A program made the translations under genes and the position numbers. A stretch of DNA of 64,000 nt from Quadrisphaera granulorum (lineage in GTDB: Bacteria > Actinomycetota > Actinomycetes > Actinomycetales > Quadrisphaeraceae): contig NZ_QGDQ01000026.1 of assembly GCF_003149145.1 (NCBI RefSeq), forward strand, positions 1-64,000, given 5' to 3'. Shown here piece after piece: positions 8,043-18,276 of this stretch. Under the pieces are notes generated by a model. It was given only the letters and a program-made list of their open reading frames with translations, made no database searches and had not been told where the DNA came from. Each line of letters opens with the position of its first letter. Position 1 is the first letter of the stretch.

Positions 8043-9743
8043 GTGGCGAAACGCGGAACCCAGGGTCAGCACGGCGGCATCACCCGGCACATCTTCGTGA
8101 CCGGCGGGGTTGCTTCCTCCCTCGGCAAGGGCCTCACGGCCTCCAGCCTCGGCCACCTGCTGCGGGGTCGCGGGCTTCGGGTCTCGATGCAGAAGCTCGA
8201 CCCGTACCTCAACGTCGATCCGGGCACCATGAACCCGTTCGAGCACGGCGAGGTGTTCGTCACTGACGACGGCGCCGAGACCGACCTCGACATCGGCCAC
8301 TACGAGCGCTTCCTCGGGGTCGACCTCGACGCCGCGGCCAACGTCACCACCGGCCAGATCTACTCCACCGTGATCGCCAAGGAGCGGCGCGGGGAGTTCC
8401 TCGGGCACACCGTGCAGGTGATCCCGCACATCACCGACGAGATCGTCGAGCGGATGCGCGCCCAGGCCAAGCCCGGGCCCGACGGAGAGCCGGCGCCCGA
8501 CGTCATCATCACCGAGGTCGGCGGCACCGTCGGCGACATCGAATCGCTGCCGTTCCTCGAGGCTGCCCGCCAGGTGCGCCAGCGGATCGGGCGCGACAAC
8601 TGCTTCTTCGTCCACGTGTCCCTGGTGCCCTACCTGGGTCCGTCGGGGGAGCTGAAGACCAAGCCGACGCAGCACTCGGTGGCCTCGCTGCGCAGCATCG
8701 GCATCCAGCCCGACGCGATCGTGCTGCGCTCGGACCGCACCGTGCCGGAGTCGGTCAAGCGCAAGATCGCCGCGATGTGCGACGTCGACGAGGACGCCGT
8801 GGTCAACGCCGTCGACGCCGCCTCCATCTACGACATCCCCAAGGTGCTGCACGCCGAGGGCCTGGACGCCTACGCCGTCCGCCGCCTCGACCTGCCCTTC
8901 CGCGACGTCGACTGGACGGCGTGGGACGAGCTGCTGCGCCGCGTGCACCGCCCCACCAACACCGTGGTGCTAGCGCTGGTGGGCAAGTACATCGACCTGC
9001 CCGACGCGTACCTGTCGGTCACCGAGGCCATCCGCGCCGGCGGCATCGCCTGCGACGCGCGGATCCAGCTGCGCTGGGTCGCCTCCGACACCTGCACCAC
9101 GCCCGAGGGCGCCCGCCGTGAGCTGTCCGGGGTCGACGCGGTGTGCGTCCCCGGCGGCTTCGGGGTGCGCGGCATCGAGGGCAAGCTCGGGGCGCTGCGC
9201 TGGGCGCGCGAGAACCAGGTGCCCACCCTGGGCCTGTGCCTGGGCCTGCAGTGCATGGTCATCGAGCACGCCCGCAACGTCGCCGGGATCGAGGGCGCCA
9301 GCAGCACCGAGTTCGACCCGGGCACCCCCGCCCCCGTCATCGCGACCATGGCCGAGCAGGAGCACATCGTCTCCGGCGACGGCGACCTCGGCGGCACGAT
9401 GCGCCTGGGGCTGTACCCGGCGGTGCTGGCCGAGGGCTCCGTCGTCGCCGAGGCGTACGGGTCCACCCAGGTCTCCGAGCGCCACCGGCACCGCTACGAG
9501 GTCAACAACTCCTATCGGGGCCGCCTGGAGGAGGCCGGCCTGGTCTTCTCCGGTACCTCTCCCGACCGTGGTCTGGTCGAGTACGTGGAGCTGCCGCGCG
9601 ACGTGCACCCGTACTACGTGGGCACCCAGGCGCACCCGGAGTTCCGCTCCCGCCCCGACCGCGCGCACCCGCTGTTCCAGGGCCTGGTGGCGGCAGCGCT
9701 GGCGCGCCAGTCCTCTGAGCGGCTGCTCGAGGTCACGGCGTGA
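8043..9743 (+). CDS. pyrG: CTP synthase
   Basis: The enzyme makes CTP from UTP, ATP and glutamine. The N-terminal synthetase domain opens with [20 protein letters not shown], and [14 protein letters not shown] is typical of the family. The C-terminal class I glutaminase has the nucleophile loop GLCLGLQC and the catalytic HPEF. From GTG 8043 the protein has 566 residues. Starting at GTG 7989 would add 18 residues not expected in the family, although it would overlap the recN stop in a coupled arrangement. I prefer 8043 because of the TAGGCT element just upstream. A NUDIX hydrolase gene overlaps the 3' end. Confidence 0.96.
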   Translation: MAKRGTQGQHGGITRHIFVTGGVASSLGKGLTASSLGHLLRGRGLRVSMQKLDPYLNVDPGTMNPFEHGEVFVTDDGAETDLDIGHYERFLGVDLDAAANVTTGQIYSTVIAKERRGEFLGHTVQVIPHITDEIVERMRAQAKPGPDGEPAPDVIITEVGGTVGDIESLPFLEAARQVRQRIGRDNCFFVHVSLVPYLGPSGELKTKPTQHSVASLRSIGIQPDAIVLRSDRTVPESVKRKIAAMCDVDEDAVVNAVDAASIYDIPKVLHAEGLDAYAVRRLDLPFRDVDWTAWDELLRRVHRPTNTVVLALVGKYIDLPDAYLSVTEAIRAGGIACDARIQLRWVASDTCTTPEGARRELSGVDAVCVPGGFGVRGIEGKLGALRWARENQVPTLGLCLGLQCMVIEHARNVAGIEGASSTEFDPGTPAPVIATMAEQEHIVSGDGDLGGTMRLGLYPAVLAEGSVVAEAYGSTQVSERHRHRYEVNNSYRGRLEEAGLVFSGTSPDRGLVEYVELPRDVHPYYVGTQAHPEFRSRPDRAHPLFQGLVAAALARQSSERLLEVTA

Positions 9744-10474
9744 CCGCTGCTGCTGGAGGAGCCGTCGGGGGAACTGTCGGGGGAGGTACCGGGAGGCTGC
9801 CGGCCAGCGCGACGGCGGGGGCCTCCGGGGCACCGCTCGACGAGCTGGTCACGTCCGCGCCGCGCACCAGCGAGGTCCTGCACCGCGGGTACGTGTGGGA
9901 CCTCGTGCGCGACGTCGTCACTCTCGACGGCGTCGCGGACGGCGCGCTCGGCAGCGGCACGGTGACCCGGGAGCTGCTGCGCCACCCGGGCGCGGTCGGT
10001 GTGCTCGCCCTGGACGAGCAGGAGCGGATCCTCCTGCTGCGCCAGTACCGTCACCCCGTCGAGCACCTGCTGTGGGAGCTGCCCGCGGGCCTGCTCGACG
10101 TACCGGGGGAGCCGCCCCACCTGGCGGCCGCCCGCGAGCTCGCCGAGGAGGCGGACCTGCGCGCCGGCACGTACCACGTGCTGCTCGACTGGTTCCTGTC
10201 GCCGGGCGGGTCCGACGAGGCGTTCCGCCTCTTCCTGGCGCGCGACCTGACCCCCGTGCCCGAGGCCGAGCGGCACCAGCGCACCGATGAGGAGGCCGGC
10301 ATGGTCTCCACCTGGGTGCCGCTGGAGGCTGCGCGCGACGCCGTGCTGGCCGGTGACCTCAACAGCCCGAGCCTGGTAGCGGGCGTGCTCGCGGCATGGA
10401 CCGCGCGCGAACGCGGGTGGTCCGAGCTGCGTCCCCTCGACGCGCCGTGGCCCCAGCACCGGGCCTACCGTTAG
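9740..10474 (+). CDS. NUDIX hydrolase, ADP-ribose pyrophosphatase type
   Basis: This 244-residue protein carries a NUDIX box in the [20 protein letters not shown] region, continuing EADL. The E-x7-REL-x-EE core is intact and the final Gly is replaced by Asp. The same arrangement occurs in the M. tuberculosis ADP-ribose pyrophosphatase Rv1700, which also lies next to pyrG. The likely reaction is ADP-ribose to AMP plus ribose 5-phosphate. The first 30 residues are Gly/Ala-rich and probably flexible. The GTG start overlaps the pyrG stop by 4 nt. The promoter element of the next gene lies inside its last codons. Confidence 0.93.
   Translation: MTAAAGGAVGGTVGGGTGRLPASATAGASGAPLDELVTSAPRTSEVLHRGYVWDLVRDVVTLDGVADGALGSGTVTRELLRHPGAVGVLALDEQERILLLRQYRHPVEHLLWELPAGLLDVPGEPPHLAAARELAEEADLRAGTYHVLLDWFLSPGGSDEAFRLFLARDLTPVPEAERHQRTDEEAGMVSTWVPLEAARDAVLAGDLNSPSLVAGVLAAWTARERGWSELRPLDAPWPQHRAYR
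10466..10471 (+). promoter_or_regulatory. -10 element, leaderless promoter of the EcsC-like gene
   Basis: TACCGT overlaps the last codons of the NUDIX gene and ends 7 nt before ATG 10479, with no Shine-Dalgarno sequence. Confidence 0.6.
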
Positions 10475-10478
10475 GTCC

Positions 10479-11219
10479 ATGCCGCTGCTGCGCCGTTCCA
10501 AGTCCGAGGACTCCGCCGCCGACAAGGCCCTGGCCCAGGCCGCGTCCGACGAGGCCGACAAGGGCCGCCTCTCCCAGGCCGCCACGCAGCTGGTGCGTCG
10601 CCTGGTGGACCTCGGCATCGACGGTGCCGGGCCGCTGGCACCGGCCGCCGAGGCTGCCGCGGCGGCCCGTCGCAAGCACCCCCAGGTCGACGACGCCATC
10701 GACGCGCTGGTCTCCTCTTCCACCCGCTCCGCGGCCGTCGGCGGCTTCGTCACGGGGCTGGGCGGTTTCATCACGCTGCCGGTGGCGCTGCCGGCCAACC
10801 TGCTCGGCTACTACGTCATCGCCACCCGCACGGTCGCCGGGACCGCCGCACTGCGGGGCTACGACCTCTCCTCGGAGGAGGTCCGCTCGGCCGTGCTGCT
10901 GGTCCTGGCCGACGAGGACGGCGGCGCGCTCCTGGCGAAGTTCGGCCTGGCAGGCCCCGGCGGTCTGGTCACCCGGCTCGCGCGCAAGCAGCTGACCGGC
11001 CCCGGCCTCGCCGTGCTCAACAAGGCCATCGGCTTCCAGCTGCTCTCGCGCCTGGGCCGCTCGGGGCTGTCGCGTCTCGGTCGCGGGCTGCCCCTGGCCG
11101 GTGGCCTGCTCGGGGCCGGCCTGGACGCTTACGCCCTGCGCCGCACCGCCAAGGCTGCCCGCGCAGCCTTCCCGCTGCGCCGCGGCGAGGTGGGGAGCGC
11201 GCTGGACTCGGGGCTGTGA
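10479..11219 (+). CDS. EcsC-family protein
   Basis: This 246-residue protein resembles the EcsC family, named for the third gene of the Bacillus ecs ABC-transporter locus, whose biochemical role is unclear. The characteristic Gly-rich amphipathic region (GGFVTGLGGFITLPVALPAN) sits at residues about 88-107, followed by YYVIATRTVAGTAALRGYDL. The C-terminal part is Leu/Gly-rich (LGRGLPLAGGLLGAGLDAYA) and may associate with membrane. The ATG start is preceded by TACCGT rather than a ribosome-binding site. A DUF1232 gene overlaps its stop and the two form a pair. Confidence 0.8.
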   Translation: MPLLRRSKSEDSAADKALAQAASDEADKGRLSQAATQLVRRLVDLGIDGAGPLAPAAEAAAAARRKHPQVDDAIDALVSSSTRSAAVGGFVTGLGGFITLPVALPANLLGYYVIATRTVAGTAALRGYDLSSEEVRSAVLLVLADEDGGALLAKFGLAGPGGLVTRLARKQLTGPGLAVLNKAIGFQLLSRLGRSGLSRLGRGLPLAGGLLGAGLDAYALRRTAKAARAAFPLRRGEVGSALDSGL

Positions 11220-11674
11220 GCGGATCCGCGAGCCGCGCGGCCCGCAACGGCCCGGGGGCGTTCCGGGTGCTGTGGTGGGCGCTGCGGCGGCGTCGTCGGC
11301 GGGGCAGCCCCGGGACGACGACGCTGCTCGGCAGCCTGCCGCGCCTGGTCACCGCGGTGCTCTCCGGCCAGTACACCGGCTGCTCGCGGGGCCGGCTCGC
11401 GCTCATGGCCGCTGCGGCCGCCTACGTCGTCTCCCCGGCCGACCTGCTTCCCGAGGGGCTGCTCGGCCCCATTGGCCTCACCGACGACGCCGCGGTGCTC
11501 GCGTGGCTCACCGGGGCGCTGCTGTCCGAAGGTGAGGCGTTCCTCGCGTGGGAGCGCGAGCAGCGCACCGCGGGTGCACCGGGCGCCGCGGGCACACCGG
11601 GCGCCGCGTCGCATCGGACACGGCGTGGGCGGGGCGGGCGCCCCGACGTCGTCCCCGGAGACGTCCTGAGCTAA
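11216..11674 (+). CDS. DUF1232 (YkvA-like) membrane-associated protein
   Basis: This 152-residue protein carries the short DUF1232 signature around residues 60-100: an Ala-rich hydrophobic helix followed by YVVSPADLLPEGLLGPIGLTDDAAVL. The S/D-P-x-D-L-x-P core is typical. The N-terminus is basic and the C-terminus low-complexity. The family function is unknown. GTG 11216 overlaps the stop of the EcsC-like gene, so the two are coupled. Confidence 0.82.
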   Translation: MSGSASRAARNGPGAFRVLWWALRRRRRRGSPGTTTLLGSLPRLVTAVLSGQYTGCSRGRLALMAAAAAYVVSPADLLPEGLLGPIGLTDDAAVLAWLTGALLSEGEAFLAWEREQRTAGAPGAAGTPGAASHRTRRGRGGRPDVVPGDVLS

Positions 11675-11789
11675 CCGCGAGGCCACACAGCACACCGCGT
11701 CGTCCGCCCACAGTCGTCACGCGAGACGCCCGCCAGGCGGGTCCGTCCACACCCGCGCGAGCGGCCTGTCCCCCGCGTCGGCGCTCGGC

Positions 11790-11795
11790 GAGCGT
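11790..11795 (+). promoter_or_regulatory. -10-like element before the DUF4192 gene
   Basis: GAGCGT (a one-base variant of TANNNT) ends 6 nt before GTG 11802, with no ribosome-binding site, so leaderless initiation is predicted. Confidence 0.4.
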
Positions 11796-11801
11796 GGCGG
11801 C

Positions 11802-13058
11802 GTGACCCAGGCAGAGCGCACCGTCATCCGCAGCGGTAGCCCCTTCGAGGTGCTGTCCTACGCCGAGAACACCCTCGGCTTCCGCCCCCGTGAGAGCCTC
11901 CTGCTGGTCTCGCTGCGTCCACCCCGCTGGCGCACCGGCATGGTCGGGCGGATCGACGTCGAGGCCGCCGACCACCCCGAACTGGTCGACGAGGTGGTCC
12001 GCGCGGTGGTCGCCGACGGTGCTGGGCGTTGCTTCGTGGCGCTCGTCACCGATGAGGGTGAGACGTCCTGGACGCGGCGCCCCGCACGCCGCACCCGTCG
12101 GGTCGTGCCCCGTCCCGGCCGCGGACCTGCCAGCTCGTCGGCCCCGTCGGCCGGCCGCCCGCTGACAGGCCTGCTGGGCCTTCCCGCCGTCGAGCGCGCC
12201 GAGCGCGTCTGCGCGGCCCTGCTCGCCGCGGGTGTGGAGGCCGAACCGTGGCTAGTGCACCGCGGGCGCCTGCACTCCTACGCCTGCGACCGCTCCTGCT
12301 GCCCCGCCGAGGGCCTCTCGCTCGACCAGCTCGCATCCACGCACATGGCCGCTGAGATGGTGCTCGCCGGTCGGGTCGTCGCTCCGGACCGCGCCACCTG
12401 GGAGCGGAGTCTGCGCGCGGCCGTCGCCGCCCGCCCGGTCGGTCCCGTGGTCAGTCCACGACGCCCCACCGACCCCGACGAGCTGGCCGTGCAGCAGGCG
12501 CTGGCTGCCCTCGAGGCACGGGGTCGGCGAGGCCGCCCGGCCGACCGCGCCGTGCGCAGCGCCTGGAGCGAGCTGCTGCGCGCCGAGGACCACGCCCCGG
12601 GGGCCGCATCGCGGCTGGACGCCGAGCAAGCCGCGGTGCTGCTCGACGCGCTGCGCCGGCTCCCCGTGCGCGACCAGCTGCTGGCCACGGTCATGCCGGT
12701 GGCAGCTGGGCCGAACGTTCCCGGCATCGACCCCAGCGGCTCCCCGATCGACCCGGCGATCGACCCAGCCAGCGACCCGGCACTCGACCCCGACGTTGCG
12801 CTCGCGGTGCTCGAGCAGCTGGCCCGCCGGGCGCCGAGGCTGTGGCGTGCCGCCGCGACCGGGTGCGCAGCCTGGATTGCCTGGTGCGCGGGGCGAGCTC
12901 CCGTGGCGGGCGTGTGGGCCGAGGCAGCCCTCGAACTGGATCCGGCGCACTCGCTGAGCCAGCTGGTGCAGCAGGCGGTGGCCTGTGCGGTGCCCCCGCC
13001 GGGGATGCCGATGGGACAGACGGGTGGTGCCGGCGCCCCGAATGCGTCCACATCGTGA
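11802..13058 (+). CDS. DUF4192 domain protein
   Basis: This 418-residue actinobacterial protein matches DUF4192 by its N-terminus (VIRSGSPFEVLSYAENTLGF, then RPRESLLLVSL) and its C-terminal Trp-rich helices (LWRAAATGCAAWIAWCAG). The family is nearly confined to Actinobacteria and has no established function. Residues about 305-325 contain a small repetitive Pro/Asp segment (IDPAIDPASDPALDPDV). There is no membrane segment. It stands alone between the EcsC/DUF1232 pair and the methionine locus. Confidence 0.88.
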   Translation: MTQAERTVIRSGSPFEVLSYAENTLGFRPRESLLLVSLRPPRWRTGMVGRIDVEAADHPELVDEVVRAVVADGAGRCFVALVTDEGETSWTRRPARRTRRVVPRPGRGPASSSAPSAGRPLTGLLGLPAVERAERVCAALLAAGVEAEPWLVHRGRLHSYACDRSCCPAEGLSLDQLASTHMAAEMVLAGRVVAPDRATWERSLRAAVAARPVGPVVSPRRPTDPDELAVQQALAALEARGRRGRPADRAVRSAWSELLRAEDHAPGAASRLDAEQAAVLLDALRRLPVRDQLLATVMPVAAGPNVPGIDPSGSPIDPAIDPASDPALDPDVALAVLEQLARRAPRLWRAAATGCAAWIAWCAGRAPVAGVWAEAALELDPAHSLSQLVQQAVACAVPPPGMPMGQTGGAGAPNASTS

Positions 13059-13088
13059 GACGAAGTGGAGTGCCGCTGCCAGGCTGCC

Positions 13089-13094
13089 TATCCT
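13089..13094 (+). promoter_or_regulatory. -10 element of the metY riboswitch transcript
   Basis: TATCCT ends 8 nt before the first base of the SAM-IV aptamer (13103). Transcription would therefore begin at the 5' edge of the riboswitch. No clear -35 is visible. Confidence 0.55.
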
Positions 13095-13102
13095 CCCAGC
13101 CA

Positions 13103-13220
13103 GGTCATGAGTGCCAGCGCGAAGCCCCGGCTTGCTGGCCGGCAACCCCCGCCCGCGGTGGGGTGCCCCGGGTGATGACCCGGCCGCTGCCCATACGGGC
13201 ACGGCAAGCGCGGGCCACGG
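13103..13220 (+). promoter_or_regulatory. SAM-IV riboswitch upstream of metY
   Basis: The stretch starts GGTCATGAGTGCCAGCG and includes AAGCCCCGGCTTGCTGGCC, the core GGCAACC and GGGTGCCCCGGGTGATGACC. GGTCAT at 13103-13108 pairs with ATGACC at 13175-13180 as stem P1. This is the SAM-IV consensus known from actinobacterial sulfur-metabolism leaders. A GC-rich pseudoknot/P5 region follows to about 13220. It should reduce metY-metX expression when S-adenosylmethionine is abundant. The 3' limit is approximate. Confidence 0.93.
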
Positions 13221-13278
13221 GCTCGGCGGACCGAGCGCCGCCGTGCCCTGGCCCCAAGAGGTCAGGGGAGCGATTCCT

Positions 13279-14592
13279 GTGAACGACGGTTGGTCCTTCG
13301 AGACGCGGCAGATCCACGCCGGCCAGAGCCCCGACAGCGCCACCGGCGCCCGTGCCCTGCCGATCTACTCCACGACGTCCTACGTCTTCGACGACGCCAA
13401 GGACGCCGCGGACCTGTTCGCGCTGCAGAAGTTCGGCAACATCTACACGCGCATCATGAATCCCACCACCGACGTGGTGGAGCAGCGCGTCAACGCCCTC
13501 GAAGGCGGTGTGGGTGCCCTCGCCGTCGGGTCGGGCCAGGCCGCGGAGACCCTCGCGCTGCTCAACGTGGCCGAAGCGGGTGACCACGTGGTGGCCAGCG
13601 CCAGTCTCTACGGCGGCACGTACAACCTGCTGGGCCGCACTCTGCCGAAGTTCGGCATCCAGGTGACGTTCGTGCAGGACCCCGACGACCTCGACGAGTG
13701 GCGCGCCGCGGCGACCCCGCGCACCCGGGCGTTCTTCGCCGAGACGGTGTCGAACCCGCGCTCGCACGTGCTCGACATCGAGGGCGTCTCGGGCGTGGCC
13801 CACGAGGTGGGTGTACCGCTCATCGTCGACAACACCGTCGCCACGCCGTACCTGCTACGCCCGCTGGAGCACGGCGCCGACGTCGTCGTCCACTCCGCCA
13901 CCAAGTACCTGGGGGGCCACGGCACGGCCATCGCCGGGATCATCGTCGACGGCGGCACGTTCGACTACGGCCAGGGCGACAAGTTCCACGGCTTCACCAC
14001 CCCCGACGAGAGCTACAACGGTCTGGTCTACGCCCGTGACCTGGGGGTCGGCAGCGCGCTGGGCGCGAACCTGTCCTACATCCTCAAGGCGCGCGTGCAG
14101 CTCCTGCGCGACCTGGGCGCTGCGCTGGCACCGTTCAACAGCTTCCTCATCGCGCAGGGCCTGGAGACGCTCAGCCTGCGCATCGAGCGCCACGTCGCCA
14201 ACGCCACCCGCGTCGCCCAGTGGCTCGAGCAGCGCCCCGAGGTGCTGTCGGTCTCCTACGCCGGCCTGCCGTCCAGCCCGTGGTACGAGCGCGCGCAGAA
14301 GTTGCTGCCGCGCGGCGTCGGGGCCGTGGTGGCCTTCGAGATCGACGGCGGTGCGGAGGCGGGGCGCCGCTTCGTCGAGGGCTTGTCGCTGCACAGCCAC
14401 GTCGCCAACATCGGTGACGTGCGCAGCCTGGTGATCCACCCCGCCTCGACCACCCACAGCCAGCTGGACGTCGAGCAGCAGCGCGCCGCCGGCGTGACGC
14501 CCGGGCTGGTACGCCTGGCCGTCGGCCTGGAGGGCATCGAGGACATCCTCGCCGACCTCGAGGCCGGCTTCACCGCAGCCAAGGGCGCATGA
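13279..14592 (+). CDS. metY: O-acetylhomoserine sulfhydrylase
   Basis: This 437-residue PLP enzyme of the Cys/Met metabolism family converts O-acetylhomoserine and sulfide to homocysteine. The start is GTG 13279, preceded by AGGGGAG (13264-13270). The PLP lysine is Lys209 in HSATKYLGGHG. The N-terminal FETRQIHAGQ and the IYSTTSYVF block are typical of the O-acetylhomoserine branch. The stop overlaps metX, which supplies the substrate. The SAM-IV riboswitch lies in its leader, giving end-product control of the pair. Confidence 0.96.
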   Translation: MNDGWSFETRQIHAGQSPDSATGARALPIYSTTSYVFDDAKDAADLFALQKFGNIYTRIMNPTTDVVEQRVNALEGGVGALAVGSGQAAETLALLNVAEAGDHVVASASLYGGTYNLLGRTLPKFGIQVTFVQDPDDLDEWRAAATPRTRAFFAETVSNPRSHVLDIEGVSGVAHEVGVPLIVDNTVATPYLLRPLEHGADVVVHSATKYLGGHGTAIAGIIVDGGTFDYGQGDKFHGFTTPDESYNGLVYARDLGVGSALGANLSYILKARVQLLRDLGAALAPFNSFLIAQGLETLSLRIERHVANATRVAQWLEQRPEVLSVSYAGLPSSPWYERAQKLLPRGVGAVVAFEIDGGAEAGRRFVEGLSLHSHVANIGDVRSLVIHPASTTHSQLDVEQQRAAGVTPGLVRLAVGLEGIEDILADLEAGFTAAKGA

Positions 14593-15746
14593 GCGGGGCC
14601 GCCCGCGGGCAGGGAACCAACCGTCCCCTGCGTCCGGTCACCGGGGCGTGGCGCGAGGGCGACCCGGCGGGTGACCGCCGCTTTGCCGACCTCGGCCCGC
14701 TCGACCTGGAGGCCGGCGGGTCCTTGCCCGCGGTGCGGCTCGCCTACGAGACCTGGGGTCGTCTCACCCCCGAGCGCGACAACGCTGTGCTCGTGTGCCA
14801 CGCCCTCACCGCCGACAGCCACGTCGTCGGTGCGGCGGGTCCGGGCCACCCCACCGCCGGCTGGTGGTCGGAGCTGGTCGGGCCCGGACTGGCCATCGAC
14901 ACCGACCGATGGTTCGTCGTGGCGCCCAACGTGCTCGGCGGCTGCCAGGGCAGCACCGGGCCGTCCTCGACCGCTCCCGACGGCCGTCCCTGGGGCAGTC
15001 GCTTTCCCTATCTGACCATCCGCGACCAGGTGGCCGCAGAGATCGCCCTCGCCGACGCCCTCGGCATCGGCACCTGGGCGGTCGTGGTGGGCGGGTCCAT
15101 GGGGGGCATGCGGGCCGTCGAGCACGCGGTGACCCACCCCGAGCGGGTGCAGCGGCTGCTCGCCGTGGCCACCACGGCCCGGGCGACCGCCGACCAGATC
15201 GCCTGGTGCGCCCCGCAGCTCGCGGCGGTCCGGACGGATCCGGGCTGGAACGGGGGCGACTACTACGACGCGGTCCCCGGGCAGGGGCCGCACCGTGGCC
15301 TCGGCCTGGCACGGATGATCGCCCACACGACCTACCGCTCCGCCGAGGAACTCGACGCACGCTTCGGGCGCTCGGCGCAGCCGGGCGAGCAGCCGATGGG
15401 CGGCGGCGGGCGGTTCGCGGTGGAGTCCTACCTGGAGCACCACGCCGACAAGCTCGTGCGCCGCTTCGACGCCGGCTCCTACGTGGTGCTCACCGAGGCC
15501 ATGAACAGCCACGACGTCGGCCGCGGTCGTGGCGGCACCGCCGCGGCGCTCGCCCACGTGACGGCCCGCACGCGCGTCGTCGCCGTCGACACCGATCGGC
15601 TCTACCCGGTGTCGCTGTCGCAGGAGATCGCCGACGGCGTTCCCGGCGCCGAGCTCGACGTCGTGACGTCGCCGTACGGGCACGACGGGTTCCTCATCGA
15701 AAGCGGCGCCATCGCCAAGGTCGTCGAGGAGCTGCTCGGGAGCTGA
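14589..15746 (+). CDS. metX: Homoserine O-acetyltransferase
   Basis: This 385-residue alpha/beta-hydrolase-fold enzyme acetylates homoserine from acetyl-CoA in the first committed step of methionine synthesis. The nucleophile is Ser170 in VVVGGSMGGMRAVE, and the catalytic His is His365 in SPYGHDGF. The conserved YETWG and VCHALTADSHV motifs are present. The ATG overlaps the metY stop, so both genes are under the same riboswitch. No terminator is obvious before the next gene. Confidence 0.96.
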   Translation: MSGAARGQGTNRPLRPVTGAWREGDPAGDRRFADLGPLDLEAGGSLPAVRLAYETWGRLTPERDNAVLVCHALTADSHVVGAAGPGHPTAGWWSELVGPGLAIDTDRWFVVAPNVLGGCQGSTGPSSTAPDGRPWGSRFPYLTIRDQVAAEIALADALGIGTWAVVVGGSMGGMRAVEHAVTHPERVQRLLAVATTARATADQIAWCAPQLAAVRTDPGWNGGDYYDAVPGQGPHRGLGLARMIAHTTYRSAEELDARFGRSAQPGEQPMGGGGRFAVESYLEHHADKLVRRFDAGSYVVLTEAMNSHDVGRGRGGTAAALAHVTARTRVVAVDTDRLYPVSLSQEIADGVPGAELDVVTSPYGHDGFLIESGAIAKVVEELLGS

Positions 15747-15794
15747 CAGCGCCCCGACCGAGCGCGCGGTGAGCGGCGCGCCCGCGGGGGTGGG

Positions 15795-15800
15795 TAGTTT
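15795..15800 (+). promoter_or_regulatory. -10 element upstream of the universal stress protein gene
   Basis: TAGTTT lies about 57 nt upstream of ATG 15857, which has its own AGGAGG. A conventional leadered transcript is predicted. Confidence 0.5.
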
Positions 15801-15856
15801 GCTGCTGACGGCGAAGTGCGCCGGGCCCGTCAGCGGCGGGGGACCGAGGAGGTGCG

Positions 15857-16225
15857 ATGGCAGTCGTCGTGGGCTACGCCGGAAACGACGAGGGGCGAGC
15901 GGCCCTGGCCAGGGCGGCCGCGGAGGCCTCCCTGCGTGGCACCTCGCTGCTCGTGGTCGACACCGGCCGCGAGCCGACCCCCGCGGCCGAGCTCGCCGCG
16001 GCGCTGGACGCACTCGACGTCGAGCACGAGGTCGTCCCGCCCGGCCCGGTGCGTGATGCTGCCGAGGAGGTCATCGCCGCGGCCGCCGGTGCGGAGCTCG
16101 TCGTCATCGGTCTGCGGCGCCGCTCCAGCGTGGGCAAGCTCATCCTCGGCGCCAACGCGACCCGCATCCTCCTGGAGTCGCCCTGCCCGGTCATCACCGT
16201 CAAGCCACCCGCTCCCGCGCGGTAG
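15857..16225 (+). CDS. Universal stress protein, single UspA domain
   Basis: This 122-residue protein has the UspA fold pattern: [20 protein letters not shown] at the N-terminus and an ATP-binding type loop [20 protein letters not shown] (about 94-113). It ends with the strand CPVITVKP. It is about 20 residues shorter than usual because the middle of the domain is compact. AGGAGG lies 4 nt before the ATG. It is monocistronic and bounded by a strong terminator. Usp proteins bind ATP or other nucleotides during stress; the specific role here is unknown. Confidence 0.9.
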   Translation: MAVVVGYAGNDEGRAALARAAAEASLRGTSLLVVDTGREPTPAAELAAALDALDVEHEVVPPGPVRDAAEEVIAAAAGAELVVIGLRRRSSVGKLILGANATRILLESPCPVITVKPPAPAR

Positions 16226-16239
16226 TCGAGCGAGGACCC

Positions 16240-16273
16240 GAGGGCCCCGGTAGCGAGAGCTGCCGGGGCCCTC
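16240..16273 (+). terminator. Terminator after the universal stress protein gene
   Basis: A 15-bp stem (GAGGGCCCCGGTAGC with its complement, one T-G wobble) closes a GAGA tetraloop 14 nt after the stop. Confidence 0.88.
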
Positions 16274-16542
16274 TCCGTGTCTCCAGCCCTCGTCCAGTCG
16301 TCGTCCAGCCCTCGTCCAGTCGTCGTCCCGTCCTCGTCCGGCCCGCGCCCAATCGGGCGGCAGCGGCTGAAGTGGCGCACCGAACGTCCCGATCGTGGCA
16401 GAATGCTTGCCAAGGTCCTCGGCGACGCATGCCCTGTTCCAGCTCGACCGGGAAGCAGGACGGCAGTCCGGACGTTGTGAACCCTGTCAGGGCGGTGCGA
16501 CCGCCCCTCAGTCCGAGATCCGCAGTCGACGAAAGGCAGTCC
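16274..16542 (+). other. Leader/promoter region of the principal sigma factor
   Basis: This intergenic stretch holds the 22-bp tandem repeat, a candidate -10 CAGAAT (16399-16404) and about 130 nt of untranslated leader. The leader ends in GAAAGGCAG just before GTG 16543. A small hairpin (CAGGGCGG/CCGCCCCT-type) lies near 16487-16508. No gene was recognised here. Confidence 0.5.
16283..16326 (+). repeat. 22-bp tandem repeat, two copies
   Basis: Two identical 22-bp units (16283-16304 and 16305-16326) are built from CTCGTCCAG/TCGTCGT motifs. A degenerate third partial copy follows to about 16340. They lie between the terminator and the sigma-factor promoter, and their function is unknown. Confidence 0.9.
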
Positions 16543-18225
<1,683 letters not shown>

Positions 18226-18237
18226 GACCGGCGCTCC

Positions 18238-18276
18238 GGCGAATCCCCCTCCTGCTTAGCGGGAGGGGGATTCGCC
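18238..18276. terminator. Bidirectional terminator between sigA and the convergent gene
   Basis: GGCGAATCCCCCTCC (18238-18252) pairs perfectly with 18262-18276 around a 9-nt loop. The stop codon (18256-18258) and final codons of the minus-strand gene lie inside the hairpin, so it serves both directions. Confidence 0.92.

Noticed and set aside
11729-11741. Hairpin CCCGC-CAG-GCGGG as terminator after the DUF1232 gene
   Set aside because: A 5-bp stem with a 3-nt loop is expected by chance in sequence this GC-rich.
16283-16340. Possible CRISPR array
   Set aside because: The two 22-bp units are directly adjacent with no spacers and there are no cas genes nearby.
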